Shown: positions 1-11,216, counted from the stretch's first letter. The stretch: 64,000 nucleotides of DNA from Seriola aureovittata (GCF_021018895.1 NC_079376.1:25316001-25380000), one strand, 5' to 3'. Notes: a model not told the origin generated them from the sequence alone. Made by a program: numbers and translations.

Positions 1-205
1 TTGCTCTGATGTCTCTTATTACAATTATTTTCTCTCTGTTATTTCATCCAAAATTAAAAGATTAGCAATAAAAGTTTTAGGAAGGAGACAGTTCGGTTAT
101 AAACAGTGGAACAGCTTTTGCAAACAAATGCATAATAATGTTTAAATAATAATAATAATAATGTTTTTAATATCACATCATATTTGTTGTATACCTACAT
201 TTATA

Positions 206-288
206 TACAGTACCATTCAAACGTTTGGACACACTTTCTGATTCATTTAAATGGGAAAGTGTGTCCTAACGTTTGACTGGTACTATTA
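206..288. mobile_element. Tc1/mariner-type hairpin MITE
   Basis: Two arms of about 33 bases (206-238 and 254-288) are near-perfect inverted copies around a short centre. Each arm begins TACAGTACC or TAATAGTACC and contains a CAAACGTTxGGACACACTTTC core. This core resembles the terminal repeat of fish Tc1-like transposons, and a TA flank is compatible with the TA target duplication. No transposase is present, so it is a non-autonomous remnant able to fold into a long hairpin. Confidence 0.6.
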
Positions 289-297
289 GTCAGATAA

Positions 298-347
298 TCT
301 CTCTCTCTCTCTCTTGATAGAGAGAGAGATAGATAGATAGATAGATA
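298..347. repeat. CT / GA / GATA simple repeat
   Basis: A CT dinucleotide run is followed directly by GA and GATA runs, so the two halves are inverted and can pair with each other. Confidence 0.85.
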
Positions 348-1134
348 AACAGATAGACATTGATTCATTATGTTGCAGCTGTGTCTGCTGTTCTGTTTTC
401 AGTTTTAATATAATTGATTTTATTTAAAGATTGATCAGCCAATCAGGAAATAGTCCTCTCCCCCTGAGGAAAGGTGAACCTCATGGTCCCACCTGTATTA
501 GCTCCTCGTGTCTTTCACAGGTAAATCTCTGTTTTTATAAGTCGTCATCATCATCATCAGCAGCTGTGTGATCTTCTCAGTTACCTCTATAACCACAGAG
601 TGAAGCACACACAGGCCTCACAGTTGGCACGGTGACATCACAGAGTTTAAGCATGGCGGCCTTGGACCCCGCTGGCTCCAGCCTATTATTGTTTACCACT
701 CCTATGAAAATGTCACCAACAGCAATACTGTTTTATCCACTTACAACATTTCAAAGGAGTGAAAAGGGGCCCAAGGGTGCAATAAAAAAAGCTTTAAATA
801 GTCTTCAGTGCTGGTCCTCGGGGGAATCGCCCCTTGCCTGAAAAGACCTAATTTAATAAATTTGCTCTTTAGGCGTTCATCTTTGCGTTTTGCGTCGTCT
901 TATTATGAATTCATTCGCATGCAGCCCTTTTGGTCTAAATATTGCCCCTCTTAGCTAATGCTTAACCATACATATTTTACTCTTTCAGGAGGACCACCTA
1001 CATTTGTTTCCAATGCAACTGGGTTCATTAGCACCTCAGAGATAATACGCCGGCTGTATGCTTAATGTAAGCACTGCTAAGTCTCTAATTTTCCACAAAT
1101 AATTCCCCTTGATCTCAAGTGAAATTTATGCAGA
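348..1134. other. Gene-free flank, nothing recognised
   Basis: Ordinary AT-rich vertebrate intergenic sequence. The short open frame at 632-841 shows no recognisable domain and no splice or codon signal that would support it as a gene. Confidence 0.5.
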
Positions 1135-1172
1135 GGGGGTAGTGGGAGGGGGGGGTGGGGGGTGGGGGGGGG
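1135..1172 (+). other. G-run cluster, potential G-quadruplex
   Basis: At least four runs of three or more G are separated by one to four bases on the + strand, which meets the usual G-quadruplex pattern. It stands about 130 bases before a long TG tract. Confidence 0.6.
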
Positions 1173-1296
1173 CAGCGTGCTTTAACATGGCTGGTCCAAG
1201 TAAAGTAAGTATGTACATAAAATGAATTATAAATGGCAGACTGTGTGTGGCTAAGAGAGAATAAGTGAGTTTATTTTATTGGAGAGAGACAGTGAG

Positions 1297-1299
1297 AGT

Positions 1300-1352
<53 letters not shown>
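1297..1352. repeat. (TG)n microsatellite
   Basis: About two dozen TG units, nearly uninterrupted, flanked by GA units. Such tracts are typical of fish genomes and can form Z-DNA. Confidence 0.95.
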
Positions 1353-1360
<8 letters not shown>

Positions 1361-1399
1361 TCACAGAGAAAAAACTAGAGTTTACAAGTGCAACTGTGA

Positions 1400-2500
1400 T
1401 GTATGTGTTCACAATTAGAGACCAATATATTTCTGCCCATATACTGTGGATATATCATGGTTTTCTTTTATTGTCTGTCATGTTGAATATTATAAAGAGA
1501 AAATAAGCAATTAAAACAATCACAGGGCTTTTTTCTAGGTGTGCTCATACAGAATATGAGACAGGTTTTGGACAGCGCAATAGAAAACCAAGTCAATGTA
1601 AAGACGAGTGTGGGCACAGTTATAGAAGCAAATTCACCTGGTTGTCACAAACTGGGATGAACAATATCTAAACTTCAGTGGAAACTATTTCTCCAGGTTT
1701 TATAACCCAAAATGGCAGAAACAGTAGGAGTGTGTAGGACTTCCTGCTACCAGCCAATGACTGTGTATAAAGATGGACAACATAGCAGCTCCGCAAAAGT
1801 GAAGCCAAAGCATCGCTGTGAAACGGGAGTGTGACGTCATGATTGACAGCTGTGGGTGTATGGGTGGGACCTCGATACTGTAGCTCCACCAACCAATTAC
1901 TTCTTGCAGACTCTAGCTCCAAATGATGTCACCAGCACAGGATGGCAGCACCCGTATCTGATATATTTTGGTTTCATTTTTGTATGGTGGGAGGAAGTGG
2001 AGAGGCGTTGTCCATCTTTACATACAGTCATTGGTGCTAGCTTACAGCTAACGTCTGTGCAGTGGCTATTCTGTCTGTTTGCGACAAATAAAAGTGAAAT
2101 GCTCAGTCCAACAGTGAAATGTAGGAAAATGACACAGGGTTAAAATTTGAAATTAGGGGCCACTGAGCCTCTTAACTTAAGTCTATGGCCCTTTTGCCAC
2201 AAATACGTTTTTCTTATGGAAAACAACAGAAACAAAAGATCTATGTCAGCGAGGCCATGTGGCCTTAGGTAGATCCCTTTATTCCCTCAGACTCTTAAAT
2301 CTCATAGAAGAATGAAGGACTACAGATTATCACATAGCTCTGGAAAATTAGCACGGTGGCCATAATTTGATCCCATAGATTGATGATGGTGAGGTACACT
2401 GCAGCCAAGAGACAGATATGGGTATAATGCTACCACATACAGTAAATGAAGATGGACGTAGCCTCTGTGACGTCACCCACAGGTTTCTGAAGAGCAGTTT
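1400..2500. other. Gene-free stretch, probable old repeat sequence
   Basis: No coding exon was recognised. Phrases such as GTGACGTCAxGATTGACAG near 1830 and GTGACGTCACCCAC near 2470 suggest old dispersed repeat material, but I could not define an element. Confidence 0.35.
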
Positions 2501-2511
2501 AGAAGCACAGA

Positions 2512-2905
2512 TTGAGCTGCTCCACCATCGCCATCTTGGCAGTGTCTGACTCCACCCCTAACTCCCAGCTAATCCAAAAATGGACAAAGAGGTGGGGCTT
2601 GTGTGAAGCTAAGACTTCAGTGCATGACAGTTTGTTGCAAGCATACACTCACCCACCTGTCACTCAAAGAGGCCACACCCTCAATTATGCAGAACTTGAA
2701 GCCTTAATAAAATGTAAACAGGTGAGTTATATAAACAGGTGTCATGAAGGAAGAAATTAGCTCTAGAGACCCAAACTGTTTTTGTACCAGGCTGTGAACA
2801 TGTTTATTTCTGCTGTAAAGTTGGACATTTTAACATGGGAGTCTATGGGGATTGATTGTGTTGGAGCCAGACTCTAGTGGTCATTAGAGGAACTGCAGGT
2901 TTTGC
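2512..2905 (+). repeat. Dispersed repeat A, copy 1
   Basis: This segment recurs at 60900-61305 on the opposite strand and partly at 8431-8542. Shared blocks include CCATCTTGGCAGTGT, TAACTCCxxxxTAATCCAAAAATGG and the motif AACAGGTGAGTTATATAAACAG. It ends with a block around GACTCTAGTGGTCATTAGAGG. No reading frame runs through all copies. The family is unnamed here; a SINE or short DNA element are both possible. Confidence 0.7.
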
Positions 2906-3889
2906 TTATTCGGTGTTGGTTGAGGTTGATACTTCAATGGCACACAAAATCTCACCGTCATTTATAAAATTATTCATCTTATAATTGTAAGTCTTTTCTT
3001 TCAAGACGAGCACTTTTATGTTACGCTTCATAAATGTGTGTAACAGTTAATGTGTTTGTGGAACATGAACAACAATGCAACAGAAAAAAAAAATGTAAGA
3101 ATTGCTAAAAGACAGAAAATAGATTATCATCATTGCTATGATAAATATCTATTAATTAATAAGCGACACACACACACATCATCCTGTGTGTGTGCTGCTG
3201 TTTATAGTTGTGAATTATTTGCATTCACACTGGGTTGAGCTGTGTGTAACAGTTAACCTGCTCTTAGCCTTTTGTTTGGAGTGGAGCTGCTGTTGGTGCT
3301 GCAGCAATGAGCCTGATGGAGGCTGATGGAACCACATGATTCAAATTATCCAGGGGATTTTAGTATGAGAGTGTGTGTGCGTGTGTGTGTGTGCGTGTGT
3401 ACATACTCACTGAGTCAAAGTTAGTGTGGATGCATGTACTGCTGTTCCACAGTCGGTATGTATGTGTGTCTGTAAGCTTCTACTGTTACTGTGCATGAAA
3501 CTGCTGTTTTAAATGAAATCTCAAGTTGAGTGTCAGATTCCCTCTGACATGCTGCAGGAGGGAGCGAGTGGAACATTTCTCTGGGTCCTGGCACCAGGTT
3601 ATAGTGTTGATATTGATCCTTTCTCTGGGTGCTGTAATATCATTTACAGTTACAGTACAGTTATTTTCTGAGCAGAGTTGCTGATGTTGCATAGAAGAAC
3701 AGGGTTACACACACGTTTTTAAATTTCAATTTGCTGGGCCGGTTTCCCTCTCTGTTGAAGTTTAGACCCTCAGATTGTCTCTGTTTGCTCCGTAAGCCTT
3801 TAAAAAAGGTAAAATTATCTCCTGTAAAATTCACAGTAAACAAAATGTTAAAGCTCCATATAGTATAGAGGCAGATTTCCATGTGTTGT
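2906..3889. other. Gene-free stretch
   Basis: Contains short TG and CA tracts (about 3168-3194 and 3370-3400). No exon or RNA gene was recognised. Confidence 0.4.
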
Positions 3890-4052
3890 TTGATTATAAA
3901 GCAGGTCTAGGTTTTATATTAATACTGTGAAAGTATCAAAGCCTCAGTCCACAGAGAAATGCACACAGCCTGTATTCAGAAACTGAGCCTTAAAACCAGC
4001 CGTCAGGACTTCTGGAACTTAGTGATGTCAAAACAAAGCAGTCACCGCACTG
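3890..4052 (-). repeat. Dispersed repeat B, partial copy
   Basis: The reverse complement matches the 3' parts of copies at 26338-26633 and 45170-45580. Shared blocks include GTCCTGACGGCTGGTTTT, TGCATTTCTCTGTGGACTGA and GCTTTGATACTTTCACAGTA. Three copies in 64 kb mark it as an interspersed element without coding capacity. Confidence 0.7.
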
Positions 4053-5380
4053 CTGTGATTTGGATTATCCTCTTTGGACAAAGGCATACATCAAATAAAT
4101 AAAGTTAGAGGATAGGTTCACAATTTTTCAAGTCTGTCTTCAAAGAATAGTCAGGTGCCTTTGTGCCTATTGAATATGGTTGTTCCTACTATTATCATTA
4201 TTGTTGTTTGTACAGAACCCCTTCTATTGTGCTTCAATGTAAGTGATGGGGACAAAGTTAATAAGAGGCTTCAACAGTCTGAGTTAGATACATCAAGTCA
4301 ATCAATCTCCATCCTGACTAACAGACCTGAAAACGAACCCATACATGACCAATCACATACACTGGGCATGGGTCGGTGTAAACAGGAAGCAGATTGTCTA
4401 CTCTGCAGTTGGTTAGTTGCAAAAAATACAATGAACAAGTAAGAGCTGTAGCATTAAAATGCAGAATTGAACTGAACAACAGCTGCTAGCAAAGACAACA
4501 AATTCAGTAACACTTGTATTTCATTATCATGTTGTATTCACCACTGGTAGTCGAGGCTGGCAATCAGGGAGCAACCGTGGGTGACTATGTCATCATTTCC
4601 AAGGGTGTCAGTTTTTAGGTGCTCAAAATATCTGAAGTAGTGTGGACGTCAGGAGTAAACACAGCAAAGTGAGTGAGTGAGGATGTAGCCGGATAAAACA
4701 CATGTGTGGTCGTGTGGGCAAGATACCCTTCATGTCACACCTCTCCTCCCGAAATAAAAAAAAAATGATGCTAAAAGATGAACAAAAAGCAAAATAAGCA
4801 TAAATAAGTAATAGATAAACAAGGTCAAGTGTTCTTCTTCAGTGCCCAATTCTGTTTTGGGTCAGAAAAATTTGGGTTGCCTAGCAACACTAATCATAGT
4901 CCACCTGTCATTGGGTGTGTTGTCCCTGTCTGGCATGTAGAGACAGAAACAGGTGCTGAACTGTTCTGCGACTCCTCACCATCCCCATGTTTACAGTCGG
5001 CAAAAATGTGCATCAATGGGCCAAGAGTCTGGCCCTCTATAGGCTGTTACTTCTGAACAGACGCCTTGTAATAACATTTATCTTATTATTACAAACCACA
5101 CAACTTTTGCCCAGTTTGCCTGTTACCAGACACGTTTCTGAGATCTGAGATTAAAAACCCTTCAGTTGGCACCGAATTCTAAGACACGTCTTGACATCGC
5201 TGCGAGCTGTTCCAGGCCCTGCAACATTTTTCAAACATGTTTTATTTTATCGGAGCCAAAAGCAGAATGTGCTTGTTGTTGCAGCAACTCAGACATGAAT
5301 CTGAGACGGGAGATGAGGAGTATCCAAAAAGAGCGCAACAGGAAAGAGGGAGACAGTGGACACACACACACAAACACAGA
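4053..5380. other. Gene-free stretch
   Basis: No recognisable exon, RNA gene or transposon end. The open frames here are short and show no domain. Confidence 0.4.
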
Positions 5381-5468
5381 CCCTAACCCTAAACCATAAC
5401 CATACCTACTACTTGCCTAAACCTAACCTTAACCTAAACCTAACCTTAACCTAAACCTAACCTTAAAT
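5381..5468. repeat. Degenerate telomere-like array
   Basis: It starts with two CCCTAA hexamers and continues as three perfect copies of a 17-bp unit, CCTAAACCTAACCTTAA, at 5416-5432, 5433-5449 and 5450-5466. The unit is a slipped variant of the vertebrate telomere hexamer CCCTAA. It is an interstitial telomere-like minisatellite rather than a true chromosome end, because unique sequence continues on both sides. Confidence 0.8.
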
Positions 5469-5876
5469 CAAGTCTTCCCCTTTTATAGTCCATGTGATTT
5501 AGTTCAAACGTTTCCCTTCCTCAGGGATGCATTGTGTGAAATACATAAACTTAGTCAACTCCACCCACAGAAACTCACACTGCAACAGTAAACCAACAGA
5601 AACACTCGCCTCATGCAGTTTGACATGTACAAAACTAGCGTTGATGTGTGAAGCCGTGTACCTGGAGCTGCTGCAGGATGTGTGCTCTGGGTTGGACCTG
5701 GTGTCTGCTGCAGCTTTGCTGGTAGGCCATCATTACCTCTGTCAGATTGAGGCAGCTGTCAGCTAAAATAGAAGAATACAATCATTCACTCCTTTAATGT
5801 CTGCGCGTCCCAGTGAGCCACCAGCAACCATTCACAAGTGCTTAAGAGGCACAGAAATGCCATACGGCAAACTCTG

Positions 5877-5877
<1 letters not shown>

Positions 5878-5934
<57 letters not shown>
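5878..5934. repeat. (TG)n microsatellite
   Basis: About 26 TG units with one late C interruption. The apparent peptides across it are artefacts of the repeat. Confidence 0.95.
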
Positions 5935-6419
5935 ATACTACAGGGAAGATGGCAGTCAGTGAGAAGTGAGAAGGACATGAATGTCTGTCTAACAATAAAT
6001 CAACCAATCAGGCAGCTCAATTTATCAACCATGGCCTTATGGGATGAGAAATTCCAGATGTGAGAGACTAAAGAGGATTTTTATGACTAAAACATGTAAA
6101 CGTTTTGATCTCTGTGTATCCTTCAAAAAGCTCCAACGCATTTCATACATTTTTAGTTCAATATATTTATATTCATAATAAAACAAACATATGCATAAAT
6201 GGGGTAAAACTGTGATCTATACTAATAGTTTCCTTGTGCACAGAAGACAGAAAAACCACACACCAAAAAATAAACATATTTATAAAACTGCACACATGGC
6301 GTGTGTCTCATATCCCGCCCACCACACTCCCACAATTAACCTTAAATGCTCAATGCAAAACAATTATGAATAATGATGTACAGCTGTTAACGCAGTCAGT
6401 TCAACATGCAGGACAATTC

Positions 6420-6912
6420 GAAAAACTAGAATCACTGCTGCGTGGTTGTCTGCCTCCTGTTTCAGGTTACATCCTTGTTTATCCAGTCATAGAAAATATT
6501 AACCACTTGTGTGAAATTTTGTCATAATTTCTGCGTGAAGTCTTGAGTTATGGCTAAATATTGTTTTGTGAGGTCACATTGACCTTGACCTTGACCTTTG
6601 ACCTCTGACCTTTAGCCACCAAAATTGAATGAGTTCATACTGTGGTCCAGTTAGAAATTCCTTCAAGGTGTTTCTGAGATATCATATTCACAAGGCCAAA
6701 ATTGTGTTTTGTGAGGTAACCACGACCTTGACCATTGACCTTTGACCACCAAAATCTAATTAGTTCATCCTTGATTCCAAGTGAACATTTGTGCCAAATC
6801 TGAAGAAGTTCTGTCGAGGTGTTAAGATATCATGTCCATGAGAATGGGACAGATGGAACACCCAAAATCAATATGCGTCAGGCTCTGGCTGTCGCCGGCG
6901 CGGAGGCATAAT
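6420..6912 (+). repeat. Dispersed repeat N (nuclear-receptor-site repeat), copy 1
   Basis: It shares its order of blocks with copies at 58880-59505 (+), 53215-53400 (+), 30895-31198 (-) and 63335-63545 (-): a start near ACTAGAATCAC, then GAGTTATGGCxAAA, TGTGAGGTCACA, runs of TGACCTTTGACC, CCACCAAAATC, and an end around GGCTCTGGCTGTCGCCGGCG. No coding capacity is visible. The half-sites at 6571-6611 form a perfect inverted repeat with three-base spacer plus direct repeats; see the findings. Confidence 0.75.
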
Positions 6913-7347
6913 TAAATAAAATAGTCAAACACGGAGGTGAATACTAGGGATGACACAATCACATTTTTAGCACTGATACCGATAACGATCATCTATGAGT
7001 GAGAGTGGCTGATCCACGGGTGGTACCCATCATTTTTGGCATGCACTACAGATGGCGTCCATTAAATCAGTCTCACACACTTTGTAAAAGTTCCACCCGG
7101 CCAACATGTAGTTTTGTTTCGGGGACCTTGTCACGTGCCGGCGAAGTGAACAAGGTGGGACTACACTACACTACACAGCACACAATGCTGTGGTGATCGG
7201 TTTTAAGGTGATCGGTGACTAAAAGCATTATATTCTGATATTCTGATACATATTTTTAATGAATCAATCGTCGCAGTGAATATTAAATACCTATTGAATA
7301 CCTTTAAATCTTTGCTCCACACTGCCACAGGACTGACTGGTTCACAT
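6913..7347. other. Gene-free stretch with possible decayed DNA transposon end
   Basis: The phrase TAGGGATGACACAATCACA at 6946 and the repeated GTGATCGGT near 7193-7217 recall decayed hAT-like ends, but no matched terminal pair or flanking duplication could be found. Confidence 0.3.
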
Positions 7348-8252
7348 TAGGGCCGGGCGATATGAAAAAAAATCTTATCACGATAATGTTTTTCAAATCA
7401 GTCGATATCTATATCATGATTTAAACCAAATCACTATTTCTGTCCAGCTTAAAAGGTTCCCTTTTACTCCTAAGTGAGATGTGAAGATATCATCAGGTTA
7501 TTTTTGGTTTAAATATTATTTATTTCTGACAGAAGTTGAACGTGACAAATATAGTGTAGAACATTATACAACTGTGTTTCAAATAAATAAAATAGGCATA
7601 TATTATAAACTAAAATCTTAACTCTGACCATCAAAAGCTTCGTCTGGGACTGTAAAGTCTTGCATTGTACGTGCTCTGTAGGATGGCACTGCTTCAGATG
7701 GTAAAAAGGATTAGTGGTATTAACTGTCTTTGTGGGAACATGCTTTTGACACAATTTGCAGTGCACGCCACTCTGCCTCTTATCGGACTTTAATTAGCTG
7801 AAGTATGTCTACACTACCCAATTCCTCTGACCCTTCGTTTCAACGATATCTTCGTCTTTAGAGACTTGGGCTGTGTCCGTTGGGGTGTCCTCTTCGGTAA
7901 CGTTGTCGCTGGAGATTTCATTAACATTTTCTGCCGTCATTCTCTTTTATCCCTCTCCCACTCCTGACGTACAGGTGGGCACGGCTGCGGTAGCCCAAAC
8001 ACTAGCACGTGTGCCGGCACCAGCTGCTACTCCAACGCTCTGTGCTGTGGGCCTCAACTTAACCTGACGTGGCTGTAAATCTATTCCAGCCACATGATTG
8101 GTTCGGCGCAAAGGCAGTTCTCATTATCATTGGCTGTTCATGTTTTCTGTCGGAACATGACAGATCGACGTTGTATCGACCAAGTCTTATATTTCTATCG
8201 AGGAAAAGTCATTTCGCAATAATTATCTTTATCGTTATATCACCCAGCCCTT
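7348..8252 (-). mobile_element. hAT-like DNA transposon, internally deleted
   Basis: The ends TAGGGCCGGGCGATAT (7348) and, as reverse complement, AAGGGCTGGGTGATAT (8252) form imperfect terminal inverted repeats followed by ACGATAA-rich subterminal sequence. This end type is common for hAT elements of fish. Inside, the - strand carries the first part of a transposase with a BED-type zinc finger and nothing of the catalytic core. No clean 8-bp target duplication remains. Confidence 0.65.
7660..7940 (-). pseudogene. hAT transposase N-terminal fragment with BED zinc finger
   Basis: An ATG at 7940 opens an acidic N-terminal segment rich in D, E and T (about 45 residues) that ends at a stop near 7800. 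In another frame, from about 7766, lies HCKLCQKHV followed some 15 residues later by HLKQCH, the Cys2-His2 layout of a BED zinc finger used by hAT transposases for DNA binding. The DDE catalytic region and C-terminal dimerisation region are absent. The fragment is therefore dead and lies within terminal inverted repeats of hAT type, which supports the assignment. Confidence 0.55.
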
Positions 8253-8430
8253 GTTGTCACCTAATGAACTTCTAACAGCACAATAAACACTTTATTTAAC
8301 TCCAAAATCAGAGCTCACTCTCATTTTCACATTCAATCTGTTCGTGTAGGTGGTAAAGAGGTGTCAGGTGCAGATGTGCCTTGTCCCCAGTGTTTTCTGT
8401 GCACCTGGTTATCCTAACAGCATGGTCATG

Positions 8431-8542
8431 CTCCACCCCCACCATCTTGGCAGTGTTTAACTCCGCCCCTAACTCCAAATTTAATCCAAAAATGGACAAA
8501 GACGCGGGGCGTGTTTGGAGCTGAGACCTCAGTGTATGCCAG
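8431..8542 (+). repeat. Dispersed repeat A, partial copy
   Basis: Matches the first third of copy 1 at 2512: CCACCATCTTGGCAGTGT, CCCCTAACTCC, TAATCCAAAAATGGACAAAG and GAGCTGAGACCTCAGTG occur in the same order. The rest of the element is missing. Confidence 0.7.
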
Positions 8543-9225
8543 TGGAATAACTGTAGCAACCATATGTTCCTGTTAGCATTGTTAGCACAGCTGGCTATCT
8601 TGCTTATGGGTGAACCCAAAGCTGATTCATTTGCTGACTAATTAGCTGGTTAAAGAGTTAACAAGCCAGATATGGTGAGCGCAGACACTGATACCTGCTA
8701 ATTAGTGCTAACATAACACCAACAGCACAAAGAAAATATATAAAATAATGTGTCTTTGCTTAATAAAGTGATAGGAGAAACTGAACAACAAAACAGGGTT
8801 TTTCATTATTTCAGGCTGCCACAGTCATGGAAATCAATGCATGTCATATTTCTTTAAGACCACCTTATTTTCATTTACTAGATCAAAATCCTGCCTCATC
8901 GTACTGGTTTTACAAGTTATTCTCTGTCCCACTTTCCATCTCGCTTGTATAAAACATATAGCATTTGCATGGGGCTGCGTAACATCTTAGAAACAACAGT
9001 TAACCAACATTGTACAGTAATAAAATATTAGTTTAACTGACTAGTATTAGATATACTGTAATCATTTGGTGTCTGTTTAATCAGTGTATAATATTATAAA
9101 ATTTTGTACATATATCCAGAGGTCACCAATATGACATCATGATATTATCTTTATATTATATATATTATCTTAATTTCACTATTTATATTCAACTCGACCA
9201 GACACAGAGTTAAACAGCAGCTTAC
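8543..9225. other. Gene-free stretch
   Basis: AT-rich, no recognisable exon. If the candidate exon at 9226-9391 belongs to a living gene, its next exon should lie in this direction, but I could not identify it. Confidence 0.35.
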
Positions 9226-9391
9226 CCTTTCTGTCAGTGTTCCTGTGTTCAGCAAAGCCAGATACTATCTGTTCATCAGGGGGGAATGACACATGTTTTC
9301 CTCCCTTACTTCTCTTCATCTGGTTCTTGTTGACTTCTTCTGCGGTATCATCGCTCTGCTCGTCATTTTCTTTGTCACTACAGCGGGTCAT
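9226..9391 (-). CDS. Candidate first coding exon of a PP1 regulatory-subunit-like gene
   Basis: An ATG at 9391 starts a 55-residue hydrophilic segment rich in D, E, N and K, then KGGKHVSFPPDEQIVSGFAE. KHVSF fits the K/R-x-V/I-x-F docking motif for protein phosphatase 1, and the segment resembles the N-terminal part of PPP1R37 (LRRC68), where an RVTF-type motif is followed by DEDIVSG. The reading frame ends in a strong splice donor, AAAGG|GTAAG, at 9226/9225, leaving phase 1. I found no matching second exon in the 9 kb that remain on this strand. It may be the start of a gene with a long first intron, or a lone duplicated exon. The open frame also continues upstream of the ATG without a stop for at least ten codons. 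Confidence 0.42.
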
Positions 9392-9409
9392 CCCTTTGTT
9401 CAGGACCAA

Positions 9410-10260
9410 GGAGTTTTCAGAATTTGAACTTCAAAGCAGGAAACGCTGGATGTGTCAACAGCTAGTGTATCTCCTCTGTGGAACCATGGCAACAGTTCCT
9501 GATCCTAATTGAGAGAGGGAGCAGAAATGTGCGCGAGAGTTTATGTAAAAACAGTATTAGACACGGCATTTCTTGGATGTGAATTGCAGCTCTTTGGAAA
9601 TACAAGGCACTGAAGAAACAATATCTTATTCATGAGTTGTGCGCCGGGTTGCAAGTGAAACCCAATACATTTGGATCCAATGACACATTCAAAACAGGTA
9701 GGGCTCGGCACATGTGCCTATTCAAATTCAGCATTTAGAGCACCATTCAGTACTATACAGGCAATAAGATGGGCAGGTAGAAAGGTCCACCTTTTTGAAC
9801 TTTGGCTCGGTTATAGTAACAAACTCACAAATATAATATATTATTCAAATATTTTATTATATATTATAACTCAGCTCTGCAGCTTTTTTTAGCCTCTTTT
9901 AGCTACTGTTTTGGTATTCTGAACCACAAACTCCTCTCTTGTTTTTGGCTGCAATAAAATCATCGTGGCCATGATGACATGTTTCAAATTTTCTGAAAGT
10001 TCACGCCAAAGTTGAGATGTGTCTGAACCTCCTACAGGGTTTTTTCCTGCATAGAGAACTGGGAGGCGGAAGCCTCCGTCAAATTTCATGCCGCCTCCTG
10101 ACACTTGTTTTCTCTGTACTCGGTGGATTTGACGTTTGTAACTGCAATTTCAGCTGTATGCCGCAACGGCAATGTAGTGGCACTGTATCGTAATCTGTGC
10201 ATCATGCACAGCCATTCGAAATTGCCGAAGAAGAAGAATACGAACGCGCTGGATTTTTTG
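9410..10260. other. Gene-free stretch with GGAGGC/GCCTCC palindromes
   Basis: Contains a small palindrome, GGAGGCGGAAGCCTCC, near 10070 and a related inverted block near 10367. These may be ends of a short unknown repeat. No exon was recognised. Confidence 0.3.
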
Positions 10261-10271
10261 CCTGCGTAAGG

Positions 10272-10324
10272 AGGTGGCGACCTGATTTTGCGGCTCTTCA
10301 AACAGCTGAATAGGGTCGCCACCT
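10272..10324. repeat. Perfect 11-bp inverted repeat
   Basis: AGGTGGCGACC at 10272-10282 and its exact reverse complement at 10314-10324 are separated by 31 bases. The GC-rich arms would give a stable stem-loop. Confidence 0.7.
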
Positions 10325-10476
10325 GTATTAAAAAATAAAATGCTGCGTCCTGGATTGAATCAATATGGGAAGCCTCCGCCTACCAACAAAATTCTAGTAC
10401 TTGTTGTCACGACCCGGCTCTAAGGCCGTGACATATAAGGAGGGAAACGCAGACCAAGATAAACAATCAAGATGAA

Positions 10477-10482
10477 TTTATT
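10477..10482 (-). terminator. LTR poly(A) signal
   Basis: AATAAA on the - strand, about 210 bases beyond the LTR TATA box and about 70 bases before the outer end of the LTR. Confidence 0.55.
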
Positions 10483-10685
10483 TAACAAAAGACCAAAATC
10501 AACACCTAAACAACGCAAAATACGGTGGGATGTGAGCATCAGTAAATCTGTAGTGAATGTACGTGAGTGAGTGAGTGGAAGGCAATGTGTGTGTGCGAAA
10601 GTGTTGGATGTATAAAACAAAAGACAGCAACGCCGGGAAAAATGAATGGGGTGAGAGAGAGAGATCTGGTAGAATGAAGCCGAGG

Positions 10686-10692
10686 CTTTATA
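10686..10692 (-). promoter_or_regulatory. LTR TATA box
   Basis: TATAAAG on the - strand within the LTR, followed by a CT-rich stretch in which transcription would start. Confidence 0.55.
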
Positions 10693-11216
10693 GTAGTGGC
10701 GACATCGGGCCCAGGTGTCTTCAACTACCGCTTAGCACCTCTGCCCACGAATCACCTGCAGACCAATTAACAATCAAGATGAACACAACAACACAGCCTG
10801 ACAGCTGATGACGGAACAGGGGTCCTTAAGTGAACCCCGAAAACCCAGCTTAACATAACTACATTCAAAAAAAGAAATAAACCATCAAAATCCCACAAGA
10901 AAACAACCTATCCCCAAATACAATTTCGAATAACTTAAACCCTACAAAGAACCACCACATACCCTCAAAAAGGAGTCACAATACTGCCATTTACTTCACG
11001 ATCAGTTTTTTCCCAAATGAGAACCCATAAAATCCCATAAATTACACTCAGTCTGGAATGAACCAGTGACGCCTGCTCCCAAGAGTCCACCATCTCTCGC
11101 GCCTCACTCCAACACCAGCAACCTATTGACGCCTAGGAAGCAATTTAAGAGGCCAGAGGGAGACAAGAGGGGATTCATGGAGAGAAACAATGTTACAAAT
11201 CACAAACAGTCACAAC

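Larger units (their letters stand above)
10406..10990 (-). repeat. Probable 3' LTR of the Gmr1-like element
   Basis: This block lies between the RNase H stop and the outer end. On the - strand it contains a TATA box (10686-10692) and, about 210 bases later, an AATAAA signal (10477-10482), then ends in GGGTCGTGACA near 10406. This is the U3-R-U5 layout of an LTR. The inner edge (about 10990) is a guess, since no 5' LTR exists in the window for comparison. Confidence 0.6.
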
